A stretch of 64,000 nt of DNA from Pseudomonas fluorescens (GTDB lineage: Bacteria > Pseudomonadota > Gammaproteobacteria > Pseudomonadales > Pseudomonadaceae), in NCBI RefSeq assembly GCF_018614655.1, contig NZ_JAGGOG010000004.1, positions 295,049 through 359,048 on the forward strand, in the 5' to 3' direction. The notes beneath the pieces are model-generated. The model was not told where the DNA came from. It searched no databases and worked only from the letters and a program-made list of their open reading frames with translations. The position numbers were made by a program, and so were the translations under genes. Positions within the stretch are counted from its first letter, which is position 1. Each line of letters opens with the position of its first letter. Shown in pieces: positions 18,776 to 28,858 of the stretch.

Positions 18776-19129
18776 ATGAGTTGCAACAGTCAGAAAGTCA
18801 ACGCGCTGCGCCGCCAGATTCCCTCGTTTGAGTGTGTCCCTGGCTGCCATGACTGCTGTGGGCCGGTGACCACCTCGACCGAGGAAATGTCGCGCCTGCC
18901 CCGTAAGACCGCTGCCGAACAGGACGCGGCCATGGACGAACTCAACTGCGTACACCTGGGGCCTGACGGTTGCACCGTCTACGACGAGCGGCCGCTGATT
19001 TGCCGGCTGTTCGGGACCACGGCGACCCTGCCGTGCCCCAACGGCCGCCGCCCGGTGGAGTTGATCCACCCACGGGTCGAGAAACAGATTCATGAATACA
19101 TGGCGAGCACGCGGCAAGTGCTGGTCTGA
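18776..19129 (+). CDS. YkgJ family cysteine-cluster protein
   Basis: A 117-residue protein with a cysteine pattern typical of the YkgJ/UPF0153 family: CVPGCHDCC near residue 27, then LNCVHL, GCTVYDERPLICRLFG and PCPNGRR. The family is thought to bind zinc or an iron-sulfur cluster; its function is not established. The ATG at 18776 starts MSCNSQKV; the upstream frame would need a TTG. It is divergent from the FAD oxidase with 115 bases between. Confidence 0.85.
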   Translation: MSCNSQKVNALRRQIPSFECVPGCHDCCGPVTTSTEEMSRLPRKTAAEQDAAMDELNCVHLGPDGCTVYDERPLICRLFGTTATLPCPNGRRPVELIHPRVEKQIHEYMASTRQVLV

Positions 19130-19136
19130 AGATCAT

Positions 19137-19152
19137 CCTCGGCAGCGGCTAC
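19137..19152. repeat. Solo half of the CCTCGGCAGCGGCTAC palindromic repeat
   Basis: The sequence CCTCGGCAGCGGCTAC just after the YkgJ gene equals one end of the large palindrome at 30585-30726 and recurs at 43417-43432. It sits in the 59-base gap between convergent genes. Confidence 0.6.
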
Positions 19153-19188
19153 AGAAGACCACAGCAGCTTGTGCCCGCGGGTACAGGT

Positions 19189-19677
19189 TCAATCCGGGAT
19201 GGGCAGGTTCAAGCTCTCCTTCACCTCTTCCATCACGATATAGCTCTTGGATTCCCGCACATGGGGCAGCTTGAGCAGGATGTCGCCCAGCAGTTTGCGG
19301 TACGAGGCCATCTCGGAAATCCGCGCCTTCACCAGGTAGTCGAAATCCCCCGATACCAAGTGGCACTCCAGCACATGGGGTAGCTTCAGCACGGCCCGTC
19401 GGAACTCTTCAAAGGTGTCGCCGGACTTGTAGTCGAGGCTGATCTCGACAAACACCAGCAGGCTACCCTTCAGGTGCTGCGGATTAAGCCGGGCGTTGTA
19501 GCCCATGATGATCCCTTCGCGCTCCAGGCGCCGGACCCGCTCGGTGCACGGCGTGGTCGACAGCCCGACCTTTTCCCCCAGCTCGGTGAAGGAAATTCGC
19601 CCGTCTGCTTGCAGGATGCGCAGGATGTTGCGGTCGATCTTGTCCAGCTCCCGCTTGGTCTGGGTGTTGGTACGCAT
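19189..19677 (-). CDS. lrp: Leucine-responsive regulatory protein (Lrp/AsnC family)
   Basis: A 162-residue regulator. The N-terminal helix-turn-helix (ILQADGRISFTELGEKVGLS, TTPCTERVRRLEREG) is followed by a RAM ligand domain ending KSYIVMEEVKESLNLPI. In Pseudomonas this gene sits next to dadA and activates the dad genes in response to alanine and leucine. It is divergent from dadA with 155 bases between; a perfect palindrome and an activator-type promoter lie there. The ATG at 19677 gives the family length; the upstream 16 residues are not conserved. Confidence 0.93.
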   Translation of the reverse strand: MRTNTQTKRELDKIDRNILRILQADGRISFTELGEKVGLSTTPCTERVRRLEREGIIMGYNARLNPQHLKGSLLVFVEISLDYKSGDTFEEFRRAVLKLPHVLECHLVSGDFDYLVKARISEMASYRKLLGDILLKLPHVRESKSYIVMEEVKESLNLPIPD

Positions 19678-19709
19678 AGGGGATGCGCCTCCGTGAAAAG
19701 GGTTTTTGC

Positions 19710-19721
19710 CGAGAATTCTCG
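19710..19721. promoter_or_regulatory. 12-base palindrome in the lrp-dadA gap, candidate Lrp site
   Basis: CGAGAATTCTCG is perfectly symmetric and resembles the AT-centred dyads bound by Lrp. It lies 33 bases before the lrp start and 112 bases before dadA. Confidence 0.4.
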
Positions 19722-19767
19722 CCAAATATAGGCAGTTATATAGTGAAATGCACTGGTGATTGCTTTT

Positions 19768-19773
19768 TATACT
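19768..19773 (+). promoter_or_regulatory. Probable -10 element of the dadA promoter
   Basis: TATACT is a good -10 match 60 bases before the dadA ATG. No convincing -35 is found 16-18 bases upstream, as expected for a promoter that needs an activator such as Lrp. Confidence 0.45.
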
Positions 19774-19832
19774 GCGCGTATCTGTGTACTGAACAACAAA
19801 CGTCAGCGGCCAAGCCGTGATGAGGATATAAA

Positions 19833-21134
19833 ATGCGCGTTCTGGTCTTGGGTAGCGGTGTCATTGGCGTGGCCAGTGCCTACTATTTGGCACGAGCTGG
19901 TTTTGAAGTGGTTGTGGTCGACCGTCAGCCGGCTGCTGCCATGGAGACCAGCTTCGCCAACGCCGGGCAAATCTCGCCCGGTTACGCCTCGCCATGGGCT
20001 GCGCCGGGCGTTCCGCTCAAAGCCATCAAATGGCTGCTGCAGCGCCACGCTCCGCTGGCGATCAAGGCCACTGCCGATATCGACCAATACCTGTGGATGG
20101 CGCAGATGCTGCGTAACTGCACCGCCAACCGCTACGCGGTGAACAAGGAGCGCATGGTCCGCCTGTCCGAGTACAGCCGTGACTGTCTCGACGAATTACG
20201 CGCCGAAACCGGCATTGCCTACGAAGGCCGTAGCCTGGGGACTACTCAACTGTTCCGCACCCAGGCCCAGCTCGATGGCGCGGCCAAGGACATTGCAGTG
20301 CTCAAAGAGTCCGGCGTGCCGTTCGAACTGTTGGACCGTGCCGGCATTGCCCGCGTCGAACCTGCCCTGGCCAGCGTCACTGATATCCTCGCTGGTGCCC
20401 TGCGCCTGCCGAACGACCAGACCGGCGACTGCCAGATGTTTACCACCCGTCTTGCCGAAATGTGCAAGCAACTGGGTGTCGAATTCCGCTTCGAGCAAGA
20501 CATCCAGCGCCTGGACTACGCCGGTGATCGCATCAACGGTGTATGGGTCGACGGCAAGTTGGAAACCGCCGACCGCTACGTCCTGGCGCTGGGCAGTTAC
20601 TCGCCGCAGTTGCTCAAGCCGCTGGGGATCAAGGCGCCGGTGTACCCGCTCAAGGGTTACTCGATGACCGTGCCGATCACCAACCCGGCGATGGCCCCGA
20701 CCTCGACCATTCTCGATGAAACCTACAAGGTGGCGATCACCCGCTTCGACAACCGCATTCGTGTTGGCGGCATGGCTGAAATAGCCGGTTTTGACCTGTC
20801 GCTGAACCCGCGTCGGCGTGAAACCCTGGAGATGATCGTCAACGACCTTTATCCTCAGGGTGGTGACCTGAGCCAAGCCAGTTTCTGGACCGGCCTGCGT
20901 CCTACCACGCCGGATGGCACGCCGATCGTGGGTGCCACCCCGTTCAAAAACCTGTTCTTGAACACCGGCCACGGTACCCTTGGCTGGACCATGGCGTGTG
21001 GCTCTGGTCGTTTGCTGGCGGACCTGATGGCGAAAAAAACGCCGCAGATCAGTGCCGAAGGTCTCGATATTTCCCGTTACAGCAACCATCAGGAGTCTGC
21101 AAAACATGTCAATCCAGCGCCAGCTCACCAATGA
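19833..21134 (+). CDS. dadA: D-amino acid dehydrogenase small subunit
   Basis: DadA is a membrane-associated FAD enzyme that oxidises D-alanine and other D-amino acids to imines, passing electrons to the respiratory chain. The 433-residue protein begins [20 protein letters not shown], the FAD-binding dinucleotide fold, followed by the DadA-typical [19 protein letters not shown]. The C-terminal [12 protein letters not shown] completes the FAD site. It is the first gene of dadA-ridA-dadX and divergent from lrp. Its last 29 bases overlap the start of the ridA-like gene. Confidence 0.96.
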   Translation: MRVLVLGSGVIGVASAYYLARAGFEVVVVDRQPAAAMETSFANAGQISPGYASPWAAPGVPLKAIKWLLQRHAPLAIKATADIDQYLWMAQMLRNCTANRYAVNKERMVRLSEYSRDCLDELRAETGIAYEGRSLGTTQLFRTQAQLDGAAKDIAVLKESGVPFELLDRAGIARVEPALASVTDILAGALRLPNDQTGDCQMFTTRLAEMCKQLGVEFRFEQDIQRLDYAGDRINGVWVDGKLETADRYVLALGSYSPQLLKPLGIKAPVYPLKGYSMTVPITNPAMAPTSTILDETYKVAITRFDNRIRVGGMAEIAGFDLSLNPRRRETLEMIVNDLYPQGGDLSQASFWTGLRPTTPDGTPIVGATPFKNLFLNTGHGTLGWTMACGSGRLLADLMAKKTPQISAEGLDISRYSNHQESAKHVNPAPAHQ

Positions 21135-21459
21135 GCGCATGAGCCAGATCGTTATCCACAGCGGTACCGTGTATCTGGCAGGGCAGGTCGGTGACGACAT
21201 GAACGCCGGGATTGAACAGCAGACCCGTGAAACCCTCGGCAATATCGAGCGTTTGCTGGACCTGGCCGGTACCGACAAGAGCAAGCTGCTGTCGGTGACG
21301 ATCTACTTGAAAGACATCGATGCCGATTTCGCCGGCATGAACGCGGTGTGGGACAAGTGGCTGCCCAAAGGCGTTGCCCCGGCCCGTGCCACGGTTGAAG
21401 CAAAACTCTGTGAACCGGAGATTCTGGTTGAGCTGTCGGTCGTGGCCGCTCTGCCGTAA
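21106..21459 (+). CDS. RidA family enamine/imine deaminase
   Basis: A 117-residue RidA/YjgF/Rid protein. Rid proteins hydrolyse reactive enamines and imines (for example 2-aminoacrylate) to keto acids. The family pattern [27 protein letters not shown] and APARATVEA is present, including the key arginine in the last motif (Arg105 in E. coli). The ATG at 21106 has AGGAG 10 bases upstream and lies inside dadA, so the pair is translationally coupled. The position between the imine-producing DadA and the racemase DadX suggests it clears the product of DadA. Confidence 0.92.
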   Translation: MSIQRQLTNERMSQIVIHSGTVYLAGQVGDDMNAGIEQQTRETLGNIERLLDLAGTDKSKLLSVTIYLKDIDADFAGMNAVWDKWLPKGVAPARATVEAKLCEPEILVELSVVAALP

Positions 21460-21537
21460 GTAAAATCCCTCTCCCGGTGTCGGCGCTGTCGGTCGGTACC
21501 GGTTTTTCTTCCCCTTGTCGCCTAGAAGCCTGCCGCC

Positions 21538-22611
21538 ATGCGTCCAGCCCGTGCCCTGATTGACCTTCAAGCCCTGCGCCACAACTACCAACTGGCTCGT
21601 GAAATCACGGGGGCCAAGGCCCTTGCGGTGATCAAGGCCGACGCCTACGGCCATGGTGCCGTGCGCGTTGCCCAGGCGCTGGAAGCCGAGGCCAATGGGT
21701 TTGCCGTGGCTTGCATCGAGGAAGCGCTGGAGCTGCGGGCCGCCGGTATTCGTGCTCCAGTCCTGTTGCTGGAGGGCTTTTTCGAAGCCGACGAGCTGCC
21801 GCTGATCATCGAGCATGATCTATGGTGCGTGGTGCATTCGCTGTGGCAATTGGAGGCGATTGAACAGGCCCGCCTGAGCAAGCCGTTGACCGTCTGGCTC
21901 AAGCTGGATTCGGGCATGCACCGGGTCGGCCTGCACCCCAAGGATTTCCAGGAGGCTTACCAGCGCCTGCTGGCCAGCGGTAAAGTGGCCAAGATCGTCT
22001 TGATGAGCCACTTCGCTCGCGCTGACGAACTCGACTGTGTTTGCAGCAATGAACAAGTGGCGGTATTTGAAGCTGCGCGCCAAGGCCTGTCGGCCGAGGT
22101 CAGCCTGCGCAACTCGCCGTCGGTAATGGGCTGGCCGAATGTCTCCAGTGACTGGGTTCGCCCAGGCATCATGCTCTACGGTGCCACGCCCTTTGGTGAA
22201 GACCAGGCGATCGCCGCACGTTTGCAGCCGGTGATGACCCTGGAATCGAAAGTTATCTGCGTACGCGAACTGCCGGCGGGAGAGCCGGTGGGTTACGGCG
22301 CCAGGTTCGTCACGCCGAAACCGATGCGCGTCGGTGTGGTCGCCATGGGTTATGCCGACGGCTACCCACGCCATGCGCCGACCGGTACGCCGGTGTTGGT
22401 GGCGGGTCAGCGCAGCCAATTGCTCGGTCGCGTGTCGATGGACATGCTGTGTGTCGACCTGACCGACGTCCACCAGGCCGGGCTTGGCTCCACCGTCGAG
22501 CTGTGGGGCAAAAACATCCTCGCCAGCGACGTGGCTACCGCTGCCGAGACCATCCCCTATCAGATTTTCTGCAACCTGCGGCGAGTGCCACGGCTCTATT
22601 CCGGCGCTTAA
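21538..22611 (+). CDS. dadX: Catabolic alanine racemase
   Basis: DadX interconverts L- and D-alanine so that DadA can oxidise the D form. The 357-residue protein has a PLP barrel with lysine 33 in [11 protein letters not shown], the SHFARAD metal- or substrate-loop, and the C-terminal catalytic tyrosine in EPVGYGARF. It starts 78 bases after the ridA-like gene on the same strand. Its context in the dad operon makes it the catabolic rather than the wall-synthesis racemase. pauR follows it. Confidence 0.95.
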   Translation: MRPARALIDLQALRHNYQLAREITGAKALAVIKADAYGHGAVRVAQALEAEANGFAVACIEEALELRAAGIRAPVLLLEGFFEADELPLIIEHDLWCVVHSLWQLEAIEQARLSKPLTVWLKLDSGMHRVGLHPKDFQEAYQRLLASGKVAKIVLMSHFARADELDCVCSNEQVAVFEAARQGLSAEVSLRNSPSVMGWPNVSSDWVRPGIMLYGATPFGEDQAIAARLQPVMTLESKVICVRELPAGEPVGYGARFVTPKPMRVGVVAMGYADGYPRHAPTGTPVLVAGQRSQLLGRVSMDMLCVDLTDVHQAGLGSTVELWGKNILASDVATAAETIPYQIFCNLRRVPRLYSGA

Positions 22612-22727
22612 TCACCGGCTACGAACAGAGCAGCTCAGGATTTAGGTCCAAGTGTTGTAAATACTGAACGCTGTCGCCATGATAACGCTCAATTTCTTTA
22701 CGACCTGAATCCTAGGAGGCTCCTGCA

Positions 22728-23276
22728 TTGGACGTCGGCGAACGACTGCAATCCATCCGTAAACTGAAAGGTCTTTCCCAGCGCGAGCTTGCCAAGCGTG
22801 CGGGTGTCACCAACAGCACCATCTCGATGATCGAGAAAAACAGTGTCAGCCCCTCCATCAGTTCCTTGCGAAAGGTGCTGGGTGGCATTCCCATGTCCAT
22901 GGTCGAGTTCTTTTCCGAGGAGATCCTCCAGGAAAAACCGACTCAGATCGTCTATAAAGCCAATGAGCTGATCGACATCTCCGACGGCGCCGTCACCATG
23001 AAGCTGGTGGGCCGGGCGCATCCGAGCCGGGCGATTGCGTTTCTCAACGAGATCTACCCACCAGGTGCTGACACGGGTGAAGAAATGCTCACCCACGAAG
23101 GTGAGGAAACCGGGATCCTGGTGGAAGGTCGCCTGGAACTGGTGGTCGGTCTTGAAATTTTTGTGCTCGAAGCCGGCGATAGCTACTACTTTGAAAGCAC
23201 CAAGCCGCACCGTTTTCGCAATCCGTTCGATGTGCCGGCGCGACTAATCAGCGCAGCGACACCCGCGAACTTTTAA
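22728..23276 (+). CDS. pauR: PauR/PuuR-type regulator (XRE helix-turn-helix plus cupin)
   Basis: A 182-residue repressor. Residues 5-60 are an XRE helix-turn-helix (LKGLSQRELAKRAGVTNSTI) and residues about 105-180 are a cupin sensor (HEGEETGILVEG, LEAGDSYYFESTKPHRFRNP). PauR represses polyamine catabolic genes in P. aeruginosa and responds to putrescine or cadaverine; PuuR is the E. coli counterpart. The start is a TTG at 22728 behind a near-perfect ribosome site (AGGAGG). It follows dadX, as in P. aeruginosa. The probable target kauB is 11 kb away. Confidence 0.9.
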   Translation: MDVGERLQSIRKLKGLSQRELAKRAGVTNSTISMIEKNSVSPSISSLRKVLGGIPMSMVEFFSEEILQEKPTQIVYKANELIDISDGAVTMKLVGRAHPSRAIAFLNEIYPPGADTGEEMLTHEGEETGILVEGRLELVVGLEIFVLEAGDSYYFESTKPHRFRNPFDVPARLISAATPANF

Positions 23277-23446
23277 GAAGAGAGGCGTCCTGCCTGCATG
23301 GCAGAGGTGCCCGACGCAGTATTCCGTCGTGATGAATCTCCCCTTGGATAATAGGGTTGTTTCAGCGGGGCGGGCTAACCGTTATACTTTCGCCGCCTGC
23401 GAAACCGTGGCCGCAGGCGTGAATAGCCACCATTGAGGGTGAACGC

Positions 23447-23875
23447 GTGAACCTAATTATGAAAATGCTGGCTGCACCAGCAACCGTACTGGCCCTATGG
23501 GCTGTCAGCGCTCAAGCTGCGACCAATGATGAAATTGCCAAGCGCCTGGAGCCTGTCGGCCAAGTCTGCGTCCAGGGCGAAGAGTGCAAGGGGATGGAAG
23601 TCGCTGTAGCCGTAGGCGGCGGTGGCGGTGCGAAAACGCCTGATGACGTGATCGCCAAACACTGCAACGCTTGCCACGGTACCGGCCTGTTGGGTGCACC
23701 GAAAATCGGTGACACGGCGGCTTGGAAAGACCGCGCTGACCACCAAGGCGGCCTCGACGGCCTGCTGGCCAAGGCCATTACCGGCCTGAACGCCATGCCG
23801 CCCAAAGGCACCTGTACCGATTGCTCGGATGACGAGCTCAAGGGCGCTATCGAGAAGATGTCTGGCTTGAAATAA
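23447..23875 (+). CDS. Cytochrome c5
   Basis: A 142-residue periplasmic monoheme cytochrome. Residues 1-24 are a signal peptide ending SAQA. The heme motif is CNACH (Cys73, Cys76, His77), and the sixth ligand is probably the Met in LNAMPPKGTC. The extra CTDC pair is typical of c5-type proteins. A GTG start at 23447 has GAGGG upstream. A -10-like TATACT lies at 23383-23388. It may carry electrons to terminal oxidases or the denitrification chain. A strong terminator follows. Confidence 0.9.
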   Translation: MNLIMKMLAAPATVLALWAVSAQAATNDEIAKRLEPVGQVCVQGEECKGMEVAVAVGGGGGAKTPDDVIAKHCNACHGTGLLGAPKIGDTAAWKDRADHQGGLDGLLAKAITGLNAMPPKGTCTDCSDDELKGAIEKMSGLK

Positions 23876-23888
23876 GTCGATCTTCGCT

Positions 23889-23916
23889 AAAAAAGCCGCT
23901 GCCCAGCGGCTTTTTT
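23889..23916. terminator. Rho-independent terminator after cytochrome c5
   Basis: A perfect 12-base inverted repeat (AAAAAAGCCGCT, loop GCCC, AGCGGCTTTTTT), 13 bases past the stop. Confidence 0.93.
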
Positions 23917-24008
23917 GTGCCCGCGATTTATCGTTAGAGGCTGTTCTTTGCAGCCAAGACCCGGCAAGCTCGGTCCAACCCAATTCATGGAATGTTCGGG
24001 AGGGTCGG

Positions 24009-25931
24009 ATGGTGCAGTTGTGTTCAATCGAGCAGGCGGTCGATGACGTACTGGCGCGGTTGCCGGCGCATATTCACATGGGCATGCCCCTGGGCCTGGG
24101 CAAGCCCAACCTGTTCGCCAATGCGTTGTACCGGCGCATCGCCAAACTGCCGGACCGGGCGCTGACGATCTATACCGCCTTGAGCCTGGGCCGCCCGACC
24201 ATGGGTGATGGTTTGCAGAAACGCTTTCTCGGCCCCTTTATCGAGCGGGTTTTCGGCGACTATCCGGAGCTGGATTTTCTCGCCGACCTGCACAAGGGCA
24301 GCCTGCCGGCGAATATCCACGTCGAACAGTTCTTCATGCAACCTGGCAGTCTGCTCAACAGCGCCCCGGCGCAGCAGGACTATGTCAGCAGCAACTACAG
24401 CCATGCCGCCCGTGACATCAACGCCGCCGGTTTGAACCTGGTGGCACAATTGGTGGCCAGCAGCAGCGAACACCCGAATCGCCTGAGCCTGAGCTGTAAT
24501 CCCGACATCACCCTCGACCTGTTGCCGATGATCGCCAAGCGCCGCGAAGCCGGGGAGACCATCCTGGTGGTGGGCCAGGTCCACGGCGACTTGCCGTACA
24601 TGCCCGGTGACGCCGAGCTGGGTATGGATGAATTCGACTTCCTGATTGATGAGAAAGACAGCACCACGCTGTTCTCCACGCCGAACATGCCGGTGGGCTG
24701 CCAGGACCACTTTATCGGCCTGCATGCCAGCACACTGGTGCGCGACGGCGGGACCTTGCAGATTGGTATCGGCTCCATGGGTGACGCGCTGACGGCCGCA
24801 TTGCTGGCGCGTCAGGCCGACAACGAGGCGTATCGCCTGTTGCTCAGCGATCTGGACGTATATCAGTGGGCGCCGCTGATCAGCCGGGAGGGCGGGGTCG
24901 AACCCTTTGCTCGTGGTCTCTACGGCTGCAGCGAAATGTTCGTCAACGGTTTGCTGGTGCTGGCGGATGCCGGGATTGTCCGGCGCAAGGTTTATCCGGA
25001 TGTCGAGACCCAGGAGCGGGCCAACGCCGGGACCCTGGACGAGGCTGCGCAGCCCGATGGAATCTCGATACACGGCGGCTTCTTCCTGGGGCCACGCAGC
25101 TTTTATGAGCGGTTGCGGGACCTGCCGCAGAGCAAGCGCCTTGAATTCAACATGACCCGCATCAGCTACATCAACGAGCTGTATGGGCAGGAAGAGCTCA
25201 AGCGTTTGCAACGTCTGGATGCACGGTTTATCAACAGTGCCTTTACCGTGACGTTGCTGGGTGCGGGCGTGGCGGACCAATTGGAAGACGGTCGGGTGTT
25301 GAGTGGTGTGGGCGGGCAATACAACTTTGTCGCCCAGGGTCATGCCCTGGAGGGTGCGCGCTCGATTCTGATCCTGCGCAGTTGGCGTGAGTCGGCCGGG
25401 GAGGTCAGCTCCAATATTGTCTGGGAATACGGCCACTGCACCATTCCCCGGCACTTGCGGGACATCGTCATCACGGAATATGGCATTGCCGATTTGCGTG
25501 GTCAGACCGATGCCAAGGTGATCGAGGCGATGTTGAACATCACCGACTCACGATTCCAGGAAGCGCTGATTGAGCAGGCGCAAAAGACCGGCAAGCTGGC
25601 GAAGGATTTCCAGTTGGATCCGCGCTTTACCGACAACACACCGGAGCGCTTGCAGGCGATCCAGACGCGGCATCCACGGTTGTTCCCGGAGTATCCGTTG
25701 GGTTGTGATTTCACCGATGAAGAGCGGGATTTGTTGCGGGCGTTGAACTGGCTCAAGAGCAAATTCAAGCTGACGGAGATTTTCGAGCTGGGCAAGGCGG
25801 CGCTGGATGCTCCGGAGCCGGAGGCGTTTCCCGAGCATTTGCAGCGGATGGGGTTGGCGAAGCCTGAGGGCTTGAAAGAGGACCTATATCAGCGGCTGTT
25901 GTTGGCCGGCCTAAAGGCCACCACCCACTGA
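24009..25931 (+). CDS. Large acetyl-CoA hydrolase/transferase family protein
   Basis: A 640-residue protein, longer than the usual 430-540 residues of the family. The N-terminal part (residues 1-200) includes HIHMGMPLGLGKPN. The C-terminal CoA-transferase-like region carries VLSGVGGQYNFVAQG, VITEYGIADLRG and GTLQIGIGSMGDAL, matching AcetylCoA_hydro signatures. It would move or cleave CoA from short acyl-CoAs, but the donor and acceptor are unknown. A C-terminal stretch (about residues 550-640) ends in charged helices not usual for the family. The gene stands alone between a terminator and a small hairpin. Confidence 0.8.
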   Translation: MVQLCSIEQAVDDVLARLPAHIHMGMPLGLGKPNLFANALYRRIAKLPDRALTIYTALSLGRPTMGDGLQKRFLGPFIERVFGDYPELDFLADLHKGSLPANIHVEQFFMQPGSLLNSAPAQQDYVSSNYSHAARDINAAGLNLVAQLVASSSEHPNRLSLSCNPDITLDLLPMIAKRREAGETILVVGQVHGDLPYMPGDAELGMDEFDFLIDEKDSTTLFSTPNMPVGCQDHFIGLHASTLVRDGGTLQIGIGSMGDALTAALLARQADNEAYRLLLSDLDVYQWAPLISREGGVEPFARGLYGCSEMFVNGLLVLADAGIVRRKVYPDVETQERANAGTLDEAAQPDGISIHGGFFLGPRSFYERLRDLPQSKRLEFNMTRISYINELYGQEELKRLQRLDARFINSAFTVTLLGAGVADQLEDGRVLSGVGGQYNFVAQGHALEGARSILILRSWRESAGEVSSNIVWEYGHCTIPRHLRDIVITEYGIADLRGQTDAKVIEAMLNITDSRFQEALIEQAQKTGKLAKDFQLDPRFTDNTPERLQAIQTRHPRLFPEYPLGCDFTDEERDLLRALNWLKSKFKLTEIFELGKAALDAPEPEAFPEHLQRMGLAKPEGLKEDLYQRLLLAGLKATTH

Positions 25932-25947
25932 CAAACACCGGAGATCA

Positions 25948-25980
25948 AATGTGGGAGCGAGCAAGTCCGCTCCCACATTT
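25948..25980. repeat. Single REP-like hairpin downstream of the acetyl-CoA hydrolase gene
   Basis: AATGTGGGAGCGAGCAAG followed by TCCGCTCCCACATTTTTT. It is a short REP with an 11-base arm and a T tract, so it doubles as a terminator for the rightward gene. It is a stripped version of the longer copies at 2431 and 12634. Confidence 0.75.
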
Positions 25981-26016
25981 TTTACCGTGCCCGCTCAAGA
26001 TTGCTGGGGTTATCGA

Positions 26017-26646
<630 letters not shown>

Positions 26647-28656
26647 CTAGCGCTTTAACATCGCGCGTATATCCGCCAAGGCGGTGTTGCCGCGAACGGC
26701 TTTGACTTCAGTCGGTGTGTCGTCGTTGCCTTCCCAAGCCAGGTCGTCCGGCGGCAGCTCATCAAGGAACCGGCTAGGGGCACAATCGATGATCTCGCCG
26801 TACTGCTTGCGCTTGGCGGCAAAGGTGAAGGCCAGGGTCTGACGAGCGCGGGTGATGCCCACGTAGGCCAGGCGCCGTTCCTCTTCGATGGTGTCGGCTT
26901 CGATACTGGAGCGGTGCGGAAGGATTTCCTCTTCCATACCCATGATGAACACGTAGGGAAACTCCAGCCCCTTGGACGCATGCAAGGTCATCATCTGCAC
27001 ACCTTCGGCGCCGTCTTCCTCTTCCTGCTGGCGCTCCAGCATGTCCCGCAGGACCAGCTTGCCGATGGCGTCCTCGACGGTCATCTCGCCTTCTTCGTCC
27101 TTCTCCAGCGTGTTTTTCAACGCCTCGATCAGGAGCCACACGTTACCCATGCGGTAATCGGCGGCTTTGTCGCTGGAGCTGTTGGTGCGCAGCCAGTTCT
27201 CGTAGTCGATGTCCATGACCATGCTGCGCAGGGCGCTGATCGGGTCCTCGCCGGAGCACTGCTCGCGGACTTTGTCCATGAAGCGCTTGAAGCGTGACAG
27301 GCGATCGGTGAAGCGTGTATCCAGATGCTCGCCCAGGCCTATTTCGTCGGTGGCGGCGTACATCGAGATTTTGCGTTCGGTGGCGTAGTTGCCGAGTTTT
27401 TCCAGGGTCGTCGAACCGATTTCCCGGCGTGGGACGTTGATCACCCGCAGGAAGGCGTTGTCGTCATCGGGGTTCACGATCAGCCGGAAGTAGGCCATTA
27501 GGTCTTTCACTTCCTGGCGTCCGAAAAAGCTGTTGCCACCCGACAGACGATACGGGATCTGGTGGTGTTGCAGCTTCAGCTCGATCAGCTTGGCCTGGTA
27601 GTTACCGCGGTACAGGATCGCAAAGTCGCTGTAGGGCCGGTCGGTGCGCAGGTGCAACGTCAGCAATTCGACGGCCACGCGCTCGGCTTCGGCGTCTTCG
27701 TTGCGGCAGCGGATCACACGGATCTCGTCGCCATGACCCATCTCGCTCCACAGTTGTTTTTCAAACTCGTGGGGGTTGTTGGAGATCAGCACGTTGGCGC
27801 AACGCAGGATACGGCTGGTGGAGCGGTAGTTCTGCTCCAGCATCACCACTTTCAGGGACGGGTAATCGTCCTTGAGCAACATCAGGTTTTCCGGACGGGC
27901 GCCGCGCCAGGCGTAGATCGACTGGTCATCGTCGCCTACCACAGTGAACTGGTTGCGGGTGCCGATCAGCAGCTTCACCAACAAATACTGGCTGGCGTTG
28001 GTGTCTTGATATTCGTCCACCAGCAGATAGCGGACCTTGTTCTGCCACTTTTCGAGGATGTCGGCGTGTTCCTGGAACAGCTTTACCGGCAGCAGGATCA
28101 GGTCGTCGAAGTCCACGGCGTTGAACGCTTTCAGCGTACGCTGATAGTGGGTGTAGACGATGGCGGCAGTCTGTTCCTTGGGGTTGCGCGCGTTTTCTAG
28201 GGCTTCAGGCGGCAGGATCAGGTCGTTTTTCCAGGCGCCGATCATGTTCTTGATCTCGTCGACGCCGTCGTCGCCCGCATATTCCTTTTGCATGATGTCG
28301 GTCATCAGGGCCTTGACGTCGGTCTCGTCGAAGATCGAGAAGCCCGGCTTGTAGCCCAGCCGCACATGCTCCTTGCGGATGATGTTCAGGCCCAGGTTGT
28401 GGAAGGTGCACACAGTGAGGCCGCGACCTTCGCCACCTTTGAGCAGGGTGCCGACGCGCTCTTTCATTTCCCGCGCCGCCTTGTTGGTAAAGGTCATGGC
28501 GACGATGTACTGGGCGCGGATGCCACAGCTCTGGATCAGGTGCGCGATCTTGCGGGTGATCACGCTGGTCTTGCCGGAGCCTGCACCGGCGAGCACCAAT
28601 AGAGGGCCGCCGACGTAGTTCACGGCTTCTTGCTGCCGGGGATTGAGTCGGGACAT
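26647..28656 (-). CDS. rep: ATP-dependent DNA helicase Rep
   Basis: Rep is a superfamily 1A 3'-to-5' helicase that restarts or clears blocked replication forks. The 669-residue protein carries Walker A GAGSGKTSV (residues about 21-29), motif II VDEYQDTN, motif III GDDDQSIYAWRGA, motif IV LEQNYRST, and motifs V and VI near LHASKGLEFPYVF and YVGITRARQ. The intact set implies an active helicase. It ends 57 bases before xpt on the same strand. Confidence 0.96.
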   Translation of the reverse strand: MSRLNPRQQEAVNYVGGPLLVLAGAGSGKTSVITRKIAHLIQSCGIRAQYIVAMTFTNKAAREMKERVGTLLKGGEGRGLTVCTFHNLGLNIIRKEHVRLGYKPGFSIFDETDVKALMTDIMQKEYAGDDGVDEIKNMIGAWKNDLILPPEALENARNPKEQTAAIVYTHYQRTLKAFNAVDFDDLILLPVKLFQEHADILEKWQNKVRYLLVDEYQDTNASQYLLVKLLIGTRNQFTVVGDDDQSIYAWRGARPENLMLLKDDYPSLKVVMLEQNYRSTSRILRCANVLISNNPHEFEKQLWSEMGHGDEIRVIRCRNEDAEAERVAVELLTLHLRTDRPYSDFAILYRGNYQAKLIELKLQHHQIPYRLSGGNSFFGRQEVKDLMAYFRLIVNPDDDNAFLRVINVPRREIGSTTLEKLGNYATERKISMYAATDEIGLGEHLDTRFTDRLSRFKRFMDKVREQCSGEDPISALRSMVMDIDYENWLRTNSSSDKAADYRMGNVWLLIEALKNTLEKDEEGEMTVEDAIGKLVLRDMLERQQEEEDGAEGVQMMTLHASKGLEFPYVFIMGMEEEILPHRSSIEADTIEEERRLAYVGITRARQTLAFTFAAKRKQYGEIIDCAPSRFLDELPPDDLAWEGNDDTPTEVKAVRGNTALADIRAMLKR

Positions 28657-28843
28657 ACGAAATTTCAGGAGTCATTGATCAAAAGGGCGGGCATTTTAAC
28701 AGGCTGGAAAGATTCTGCTGCCTCTGAACGACAGTGTGACGTACCACTCGATCTAAATTTGCCGGTTTTGTTACTTTGCCGCAGGATGTGCGGAGTATTT
28801 GGGTCTATTGTTCGATCTAGAGCCGCACTGCACGTACCTGATA

Positions 28844-28858
28844 ACCAATATCATTGGT
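28844..28858. promoter_or_regulatory. Palindrome overlapping the -35 of the GGDEF/EAL gene
   Basis: ACCAAT-ATC-ATTGGT, 15 bases with perfect 6-base arms. Its right arm overlaps the -35 TTGGTC at 28854-28859; a CATAAT -10 follows at 28877-28882 with 17-base spacing. The position suits a repressor site. Confidence 0.5.

Noticed and set aside
20196..21284. 362-residue frame antisense to dadA
   Set aside because: dadA is intact; no domain is seen in the antisense translation.
24024..25454. 476-residue frame antisense to the acetyl-CoA hydrolase
   Set aside because: Shadow of a real gene with clear family motifs.
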